Source of the DNA: an uncultured Collinsella sp.
Lineage (GTDB): Bacteria; Actinomycetota; Coriobacteriia; Coriobacteriales; Coriobacteriaceae
DNA: 37,854 nt
Assembly (NCBI GenBank): GCA_902494535.1
Contig: CABUTO010000022.1
Coordinates: forward strand, 1-37,854
Direction: 5' to 3'
The position numbers and the translations under genes are program-made. Positions within the stretch are counted from its first letter, which is position 1. Each line of letters begins with the position of its first letter. Positions 1-4,880 of the stretch are shown here, one piece after another. The notes under the pieces were generated by a model. That model was not told the DNA's origin and did no database searches. It worked only from the letters and a program-made list of their open reading frames with translations.

Positions 1-136
1 AGGTCGCCGCGGACGGGCTGATATAGGGAGAGGGCCTGACCCCATATCGTTGGGGCCAGGCCCGATTTTGCCTCTTGACAATGTCCTGCTCATATTAAAA
101 GGAACGTCCCCAAGTGCCGCCCCAATGACCACCATG
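1..136. other. Left-edge noncoding segment with a hairpin and a possible insertion-sequence end
   Basis: No gene is seen here. Bases 32-43 (GGGCCTGACCCC) pair with 52-63 (GGGGCCAGGCCC) with one A-C mismatch, followed by GATTTTG, so this could be a plus-strand terminator for a gene left of the window. At 74-81 a CTTGACAA motif resembles the sequence beyond the IS110-type transposase at the right end of the window (TTGACAA in both). It runs into AACGTCCCCAAG at about 103-114, which is the loop of the short hairpin family found elsewhere here, but the left stem is missing. This may be the junction of an insertion sequence lying left of the window; that is inference only. Confidence 0.35.
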
Positions 137-306
137 GCAACGCCGCAGGTAGAGAACGGACAGCGAAAACGCCCCTAAGCGAGCAAGGTGACGTGAAATG
201 AAAGGGCGCTGACCTTCTGGTCGCGCCCTTGAAATTGAACGTCAGATTGCCGCTTAGGGGTGTTTGCAGCGTCGAGCAGTTACGGCGTTTGGTAAAACGC
301 CGTAAC
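137..306 (+). repeat. Structured intergenic element, copy 1 (candidate structured RNA)
   Basis: Copy 2 is at 3541-3763. The predicted fold has an outer stem P1 (167-181 with 251-265, AAACGCCCCTAAGCG), P2 TGACGT/ACGTCA (189-194 with 239-244), a tandem G-A step (195-196 with 237-238), three pairs 197-199 with 234-236, P3 AAGGGCGC/GCGCCCTT (202-209 with 223-230) capped by GACC-TTCT-GGTC, and a separate hairpin P4 (279-306, 12-bp stem, GGTA loop). The one imperfect P1 pair is G-T when read on the plus strand and would be A-C on the minus strand, so the plus strand is the better structured one. P4 ends 18 nt from the stop codon of the minus-strand lipoprotein gene and could also work as its terminator. 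Confidence 0.7.
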
Positions 307-324
307 GAACTACCGCGCAACGAA

Positions 325-882
325 CTAGCTCAGCATTGCATCCATCATCTCGGAGTTGACGGAGTCGTCGGCAGACCACTCGCCGTCGTCGTTGCAGGTG
401 TACTTGAAGATAACCGTGGTCTTCCTGGGCTCGGTGGCCTTGGTCACATCGACCATAACCTGACCGGCCATCTTGTACAGCTCGTCATCGGAAGGAACCG
501 TGTCAAGCGCAGCGACCTTCTCCTGATACTGGGTGGAGAAGTCCTCGACGATCTTGTTCATAGACTTGCAGGTGATGGAGACCTCGGCGGTCGCGACACC
601 CTTGTCTTCGTCGACCGTCACGTCGCCGATCTTGTAGTCAAAGCCCTCGAGATAGGTCTTGGCATACTCCTTGGGATCGATACCCAGCTGCTCGAACTCG
701 TCGCCCGAAGCCTCCTCCAGACCAGAGAGGAAGTCGTCGCCACCGTTCTTGACCTCGTCAAACTGAGTCGTAAGATCCTCGGTGATGAGCTCCTCAACCG
801 AAGGACCTCCACAGCCGGAAAGCACGACCACACATGCAACCAAGACGGCCATGAGGGGTGCAAGCAGCAGCTTCTTTTTCAT
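325..882 (-). CDS. Small secreted lipoprotein of unknown function
   Basis: This encodes 185 residues. The N-terminus is a lipoprotein signal: MKKK, a hydrophobic stretch, and a lipobox ending LSGC at about residues 19-22, so the mature protein should be anchored by its Cys on the outer face of the membrane. The mature part is acidic and mostly polar, with no catalytic motif that I recognise. It may be related to the DUF5105-type lipoproteins of Firmicutes and Actinobacteria, but I cannot confirm this. The start at 882 is chosen because GGGAGG lies about 7 nt upstream and the signal peptide begins there; longer in-frame starts lack both. It is a single gene, with the EIIA gene ending 236 bp upstream on the same strand behind its own terminator. 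Confidence 0.8.
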   Translation of the reverse strand: MKKKLLLAPLMAVLVACVVVLSGCGGPSVEELITEDLTTQFDEVKNGGDDFLSGLEEASGDEFEQLGIDPKEYAKTYLEGFDYKIGDVTVDEDKGVATAEVSITCKSMNKIVEDFSTQYQEKVAALDTVPSDDELYKMAGQVMVDVTKATEPRKTTVIFKYTCNDDGEWSADDSVNSEMMDAMLS

Positions 883-1063
883 GTTGTTCCTCCCAATGAG
901 CGGCACTGCGCTTCCCAGACGCGGCGCACGTTGTAATAAGTAAGCCCATACTATCCGCTTATGAACACCCTCGGCAACGCGAAGGCACGGTCGGTTCGTT
1001 TTAGCGTCCGAACGGTTTGCAAGCCCGCCCAACGTGCAATAAAACGCTTTCCCGCGGTGCAAT

Positions 1064-1092
1064 AAAAAAGGTGGCCGGAAAACCCGACCACC
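1064..1092 (-). terminator. Rho-independent terminator of the EIIA gene
   Basis: Read on the minus strand, GGTGGTCGG and CCGGCCACC form a stem with one wobble pair around a short T-rich loop, directly followed by six T. It lies about 27 nt after the EIIA stop codon. Confidence 0.85.
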
Positions 1093-1118
1093 CTTGCACA
1101 TCCTTTGGATGCCGCAAT

Positions 1119-1655
1119 TTACTTGCGGACGACCTTAACGATGGCGTCACCGGCGGCGACAGCGGAGTCGGCCTCGACGGCGAGTTCGACATCGGCAAAC
1201 TCGGCGGTGTTGGACACGGCCACGACGACGCAGTCCTTGTAACCGGCAGCAGCGATCTTGGCACGGTCGATCTTGAGAATGGGCTGGCCGGCCTTCACGA
1301 CGTCGTCGGCCTTGACGAAGCCCTCGAAGCCGTCGCCGTTCATGTTGACGGTATCGACGCCAACGTGCACCAGAACCTCGATGCCGCTATCGGACTGCAA
1401 GCCCACGGCGTGACCCATGGTGACGGTCACCTTACCGTCGCAGGGAGCGTAGACCAGATCGTCCTCGGGCCACACGGCACAGCCCTTGCCCAGAACCTCG
1501 CCACCAAAGACGGGATCGGGCACGTCAGCCATCTTGATGACCTTGCCCTTGACGGGCGAGCACAGCACGTCGGCGCCAGCAGAAGCAGAGATAGAGGCCG
1601 GAGCAGCGGCAGCCGCGGGCTCAGCCTTCTTCTTGAACATGTCAAACAGACCCAT
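1119..1655 (-). CDS. crr: PTS glucose-type EIIA component
   Basis: A single-domain 178-residue EIIA of the glucose family, the cytoplasmic phosphocarrier that accepts phosphate from HPr and passes it to EIIB of a sugar transporter. The domain starts after a short Ala-rich linker, at about residue 30. Both family histidines are visible: His82 (GHAVGLQSDSG) and the phosphorylated His97 (VLVHVGVDTV). The DVPDPVFGGEVLGKG motif is also typical. The start at 1655 has AGAGGAG just upstream and gives the expected length. No EIIB or EIIC lies nearby, so it probably serves PTS permeases encoded elsewhere; the 6-phospho-beta-glucosidase at 18.3-19.7 kb would be a natural downstream enzyme. The symbol is by family; regulatory roles known for E. 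coli Crr should not be assumed. Confidence 0.93.
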   Translation of the reverse strand: MGLFDMFKKKAEPAAAAAPASISASAGADVLCSPVKGKVIKMADVPDPVFGGEVLGKGCAVWPEDDLVYAPCDGKVTVTMGHAVGLQSDSGIEVLVHVGVDTVNMNGDGFEGFVKADDVVKAGQPILKIDRAKIAAAGYKDCVVVAVSNTAEFADVELAVEADSAVAAGDAIVKVVRK

Positions 1656-1704
1656 ACGTTTTCTCCTCTTGATTAAGCGCAACGTTGTGCGCATGCCTAC
1701 GGTA

Positions 1705-1733
1705 ATTATAGTGCCAAATGGTTCAAATGCTAA
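1705..1733 (-). promoter_or_regulatory. Promoter of the EIIA gene
   Basis: On the minus strand a consensus TATAAT (1705-1710) is preceded by a 17-nt spacer and TTAGCA (1728-1733, four of six matches to TTGACA). Transcription would begin near 1698, giving a leader of about 40 nt. An imperfect palindrome (GCGCAAC / GTTGTGCGC, about 1678-1693) lies in this leader and could be an operator. Confidence 0.7.
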
Positions 1734-2134
1734 GGTGGGGACTCGAATCGCGAGCCCTTCCCGGTAGCGCTCGTGGAATGGAGCGTCTCCTTTGCATCGC
1801 GGATCGATAAGCCGAGTATCGCCCGCGCACGGGACGGGCAGAAGCGGGCGCGTCAAACCCGGCACTTCTTTTCGCTCTCGAGTCCTGTCGCCGCCTTGTC
1901 CCTAACACTTCCTGACACCGACCGAAGCGTGCCAAAATAAACCTGTCCTTTTTGGTAGGTTTGGCGAGTGTGGATTTTTGGACGCTTAACTAGCGAACGT
2001 GGATAATCTCCTACTTTGAGGCCGTCACCGAGCCAAAAACGGGAGATTATCCGCTCTCATTTTGGATAACCCCCCCCCCTTGTACCAAGCCGAGCTCCAT
2101 GGTCAAGTAATAACGACTTCTCATCATTAGATTG
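1734..2134. other. Noncoding stretch between EIIA and fic with a palindrome and a 10-C tract
   Basis: No gene is visible. It holds a palindromic repeat (GGATAATCTCC at 2001-2011, GGAGATTATCC at 2042-2052), related to the perfect one downstream of fic at 3436-3499. A run of ten C follows at 2070-2079. The rest, about 1734-1990, shows nothing I can name. Confidence 0.5.
2001..2052. repeat. Long-palindrome repeat, copy upstream of fic
   Basis: Arms GGATAATCTCC and GGAGATTATCC are an 11-bp perfect inverted repeat around a loop of about 30 nt. Arms and loop (TTTGAGGCC...GAGCCAAAAAC) match the better-preserved copy at 3436-3499, so the Fic gene lies between two copies in the same orientation. Confidence 0.8.
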
Positions 2135-2210
2135 TTTACATCAATTCTAATAACTATTTAATCCTTAAACTCGTTATTAGAATTGATATGATTAGCCTAA
2201 TAACGAGTTT
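2107..2210 (+). promoter_or_regulatory. fic promoter with four operator-like motifs
   Basis: A motif like CTAATAACGAGTTT occurs four times: 2107-2119 (plus, degenerate), 2147-2160 (plus, degenerate), 2167-2180 (minus, exact) and 2197-2210 (plus, exact). Bases 2140-2154 and 2173-2187 are a perfect 15-bp inverted repeat (ATCAATTCTAATAAC), and 2167-2180 is also a perfect 14-bp inverted repeat with 2197-2210, so the middle segment can pair either way. A likely promoter is TTTACA (2135-2140), 16-nt spacer, TTTAAT (2157-2162), with one operator arm between -35 and -10. The Fic protein carries a C-terminal winged helix, so autorepression is a reasonable inference. Confidence 0.65.
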
Positions 2211-2236
2211 CCGGCACTAAAGATATGGAGGGCGCG

Positions 2237-3409
2237 ATGCAAATCGAGGAGAACGGCCAGGGAACGCTCCGCAATAATCTATCGGGGAAATTGGCTTACT
2301 ATTCGTTTTTTCCAACGCCCTTGCAATCATTGAGGCAGCTAAACCTCACCGAGGAAACCTATCGCACGCTTTCCGCATGCTCACGAAAGCTTGGAGAGCT
2401 TGAAGGCATGCTCTACTTTGTTCCCAACGCCGACATGTATCTGACAATGTACGTGCGCAAAGAAGCACTCCTTTCTTCGCAAATTGAGGGAACCCAGTGC
2501 ACGTTTGACGACCTACTTAGTCCATCGCAAACACAACTCCATCATAAAGATGTCGCAGACGTCGTGAATTACGTCCGTGCTGTCGACCGCGGCGTAGAAC
2601 TGCTCAAAAAGATGCCCTTGTGCACGAGACTTCTTAGGCAAGTTCATGCGGTCCTGCTGGACGGAGTGCGCGGAACGGAGAAGAATCCAGGCGAGCTGCG
2701 CTCCTCACAAAACTGGATTGGCCCCTCAGGCTGCACCATTGCAACCGCATCGTTTGTCCCTCCAAACATTGAAGATTTGAGTAACACGCTCCAGGACCTC
2801 GAACGCTTTATCAATGAGCCTCAAGTCGAAATGGATCCGATTGTGCGGGCGGCGCTCGTCCATTACCAATTTGAAACTGCCCATCCATTCCTAGACGGAA
2901 ACGGTCGCCTGGGCAGGCTTCTCATTACACTTATGCTCATCAATGATGGCGTTCTTCATTCTTGCTTGTTCTATCCATCGTTCCAGTTCAAGAAAAATCG
3001 AAGCGAGTACTACCGGCAACTCACATCCGTAAGGGAGAGAGGCACTTACGAGGAATGGATAGAGTTTTTCTGCAACAGTCTTCTCGAGAGTGCGAAGGAC
3101 TCGGTAGGGTCTTTAAAAAACCTTGTTGACCTCCATAACCGTTCCACAGCAACCATTACCGAAAATCTCGGAAGGACTGCTGCAAACGGGCAAAGGCTGT
3201 TGGGCATTCTTGAAGAGCACCCCATCGTCGACACCGCATTCATCGCTGCCCAACTCGATATCGGCAGGAGTACCGCGAGCTCGCTCGTCAAATCATTTGA
3301 AGAATTGGGTATCCTCCGTCCGCTCGACGAGTCAAGACAGAGATACCGGCAGTACGGGTATGAAGAGTATCTTTCGATTCTCAGGGAAGACGCCGAGCCG
3401 ATTAGATAG
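2237..3409 (+). CDS. Class II Fic-domain protein with C-terminal winged helix
   Basis: This encodes 390 residues. The Fic core motif HPFLDGNGRLGRL is at 216-228 with catalytic His216; Fic enzymes usually transfer AMP from ATP to protein hydroxyls. An N-terminal inhibitory motif of the (S/T)xxxE(G/N) type is present at 80-85 (SSQIEG, inhibitory Glu84), which places it in class II (self-inhibited, as in SoFic). Residues about 318-385 form a winged helix-turn-helix, suggesting DNA binding and autoregulation at the motifs upstream. The start at 2237 is preferred because GGAGG sits at 2227-2231; an ATG at 2225 would put that sequence inside the gene. Base composition is visibly more AT-rich than the neighbours and it stands alone between palindromic repeats, which fits transfer. 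No antitoxin gene is adjacent. Confidence 0.92.
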   Translation: MQIEENGQGTLRNNLSGKLAYYSFFPTPLQSLRQLNLTEETYRTLSACSRKLGELEGMLYFVPNADMYLTMYVRKEALLSSQIEGTQCTFDDLLSPSQTQLHHKDVADVVNYVRAVDRGVELLKKMPLCTRLLRQVHAVLLDGVRGTEKNPGELRSSQNWIGPSGCTIATASFVPPNIEDLSNTLQDLERFINEPQVEMDPIVRAALVHYQFETAHPFLDGNGRLGRLLITLMLINDGVLHSCLFYPSFQFKKNRSEYYRQLTSVRERGTYEEWIEFFCNSLLESAKDSVGSLKNLVDLHNRSTATITENLGRTAANGQRLLGILEEHPIVDTAFIAAQLDIGRSTASSLVKSFEELGILRPLDESRQRYRQYGYEEYLSILREDAEPIR

Positions 3410-3435
3410 GCATCGCAGCCCAGGCAAATTAAAGC

Positions 3436-3499
3436 GAGCGTGGATAATCTCCCACTTTGAGCCTGCACACAGGCCAAAAACGGGAGATTATCCACGCTC
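3436..3499. repeat. Long perfect palindrome downstream of fic
   Basis: GAGCGTGGATAATCTCCC (3436-3453) is an exact inverted repeat of 3482-3499, an 18-bp stem. Within the 28-nt loop, GCCTG and CAGGC pair again. It lies between the convergent fic and pyrE genes and could terminate both, but there is no T-run. It is related to 2001-2052. Confidence 0.85.
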
Positions 3500-3508
3500 A
3501 TTCCTGAG

Positions 3509-3537
3509 TAGTCATTTATGAACGTCCCCAATGACTA
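3509..3537 (+). repeat. Short hairpin repeat with conserved CGTCCCC loop
   Basis: Stem TAGTCATT / AATGACTA (8 bp) encloses the 13-nt loop TATGAACGTCCCC. Other members are at 9565-9597, 9618-9646 and 29350-29378, with different stem sequences and nearly constant loop. Confidence 0.8.
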
Positions 3538-3540
3538 GTC

Positions 3541-3763
3541 CGGCAACGCCGATGTTTCGGCAACGACAGCGAGCGAGCCGCATTCGGAGCAAGACGACGC
3601 CGCAGGTAGAGAACGGACAGCGAGCGGGTCGCATTTGAGACAAGGTGACGTGAAACGAAAGGGCGCTGACCTTCTGGTCGCGCCCTTGAAGTTGAACGTC
3701 AGATTGTCCAAATGCGGCCCGCGCAGCGTCGAGCAGTTACGGCGTTTGGTAAAACGCCGTAAC
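3541..3763 (+). repeat. Structured intergenic element, copy 2 (candidate structured RNA)
   Basis: The core (3600-3763) matches 141-306 closely except in the outer stem P1, here GCGGGTCGCATTTG (3624-3637) with CAAATGCGGCCCGC (3709-3722): unrelated sequence to copy 1 but again fully paired. P2 is TGACGT 3646-3651 with ACGTCA 3696-3701, P3 spans about 3659-3687, and P4 is 3736-3763. A second compensatory change is the pair 3656-3691 (C-G) where copy 1 has T-A (199-234). A partial tandem duplication of the 5' half lies at 3562-3598. P4 overlaps the pyrE stop codon by one base. Confidence 0.75.
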
Positions 3764-4443
3764 TAACGTGCTCCGTACTTCTCGTAGTAGGCGTCGATGG
3801 CAGTCTTGAGCTCGTCGTCGATGACAACCTTGCCGTCGATCTCGTGGTTGTAGAGGGTCTCGACGACCTCGGCCATGGAGACGATGCTCGCGACGGGGAA
3901 ACCGTACTTGGCCTCGATCTCCTTCTGAGCGGTGGTCACACCGCCCTTGCCGACCTCCATGCGGTTGAGGGACACGATCAGGCCCTTGATCTCGACATCG
4001 GCAGCAGCCTTGACCTTAGGATAGGTCTCGTCGATGGACTTGCCGCTGGTGGTGACGTCCTCGACCATGACCACACGGTCGCCGTCCTTGGGCTCATAAC
4101 CCAGCAGGTTGCCCTTATCGGCACCGTGGTCCTTGGCCTCCTTGCGGTCGCAGCAGTACTTGACCTCCTTGCCGTACAGCTCGTGGTAGGCAATTGCGGT
4201 CACGACGGCCAGCGGAATGCCCTTGTAGGCCGGTCCAAACAGCACATCAAAGTCGTCGCCGAAGTTATCGTGGATGGCTTGGGCGTAATACTCGCCCAGC
4301 TTCTTGAGCTGATAGCCCGTCACGTAAGCGCCGGCGTTCATAAAGAACGGGGACTGACGGCCGCTCTTGAGCGTAAAGCTGCCGAACTTAAGGACGTCGG
4401 ACTCGACCATAAACTTGATGAACTCTTGCTTGTAAGCCTCCAT
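3763..4443 (-). CDS. pyrE: Orotate phosphoribosyltransferase
   Basis: This cytoplasmic enzyme of de novo pyrimidine synthesis joins orotate to PRPP to form orotidine 5'-monophosphate. It has 226 residues, usual for the longer bacterial form. The PRPP-binding loop VVMVEDVTTSGKS is clear, and the FTLKSGRQSPFFMN motif near the N-terminus and the YCCDRKEAKDHG flexible-loop motif both fit PyrE. The start at 4443 follows GAGGAG by about 6 nt. It stands alone here; no other pyr gene is in the window. Its 3' end touches structured element copy 2, whose last hairpin could act as terminator. Confidence 0.96.
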   Translation of the reverse strand: MEAYKQEFIKFMVESDVLKFGSFTLKSGRQSPFFMNAGAYVTGYQLKKLGEYYAQAIHDNFGDDFDVLFGPAYKGIPLAVVTAIAYHELYGKEVKYCCDRKEAKDHGADKGNLLGYEPKDGDRVVMVEDVTTSGKSIDETYPKVKAAADVEIKGLIVSLNRMEVGKGGVTTAQKEIEAKYGFPVASIVSMAEVVETLYNHEIDGKVVIDDELKTAIDAYYEKYGAR

Positions 4444-4573
4444 GCGGGCTCCTCTCGTAATCGCGTACGTGCCTTCCAGTTTAGCGCAGGCGAAGCGTAG
4501 ATGCGGGCGCGCTTTGGGGCCACGGCATTCTGTAAAGGCTTTGTCAGGGGGAATGGTTTTCCGAACAATGGGG

Positions 4574-4602
4574 TTGACATGTCAAACCCCCTCATCAAGA
4601 AT
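4574..4602 (+). promoter_or_regulatory. mgtA promoter candidate with overlapping palindrome
   Basis: TTGACA at 4574-4579 is a perfect -35 box; AAGAAT at 4597-4602 (17-nt spacer) is a moderate -10. The -35 box is half of the perfect palindrome TTGACATGTCAA (4574-4585), extended by GGG and CCC outside, so a dimeric regulator could compete with RNA polymerase here. Confidence 0.6.
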
Positions 4603-4669
4603 ACGGGCGGATTAAAAAGGGGTACGAGATACCCAAAGCGCGCTGCGCTCAGCCTTTAGGAGGTGTGCC

Positions 4670-4741
4670 ATGGAAGGCAGTCCTAGTCGAAAAACCTGCA
4701 TGTCGCCCTCGGCGCGCCGCGAGGACTCCGCACACGCATAA
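4670..4741 (+). CDS. Possible mgtA leader peptide (23 residues)
   Basis: A strong ribosome binding site (TTTAGGAGG, 4655-4663) precedes ATG at 4670; the frame stays open for 23 codons to TAA at 4739-4741. The peptide is short and rich in Ser, Arg, Pro and acidic residues (it contains SPSRK and ARRED). It lies in the roughly 280-nt leader of the Mg2+ ATPase gene. In Salmonella and E. coli, mgtA is controlled by translation of a short leader ORF (mgtL), so a similar role is plausible but unproven; the sequence is not homologous by eye. After its stop, CAAAGG and CCTTTG (about 4770-4792) can pair. Confidence 0.5.
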   Translation: MEGSPSRKTCMSPSARREDSAHA

Positions 4742-4880
4742 ACGCCACCGGCAGATCGCCAAAACCACCGCAAAGGCGCGCTGCACCCTTTGTGGGCTCA
4801 AGAGCTTGACGTGAGCGACATCTAGGTTTTTTGAAGCAAATACGACACGTACGCTAACTCCCCTCAACAAGGAGGACCCT

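Noticed and set aside
2001..3499. fic as cargo of a transposon bounded by the two palindromes
   Set aside because: The palindromes are internally symmetrical hairpins also found elsewhere without cargo; no transposase or target-site duplication is visible. Transfer remains possible on composition alone.
3436..3763. CRISPR array suggested by several repeats in one spacer
   Set aside because: The repeats are of different kinds, not regularly spaced, and no cas gene is present.
4600..4880. M-box (ykoK) magnesium riboswitch before mgtA
   Set aside because: I could not line up the conserved M-box core; some short matches occur but not in order. A covariance search would settle it.
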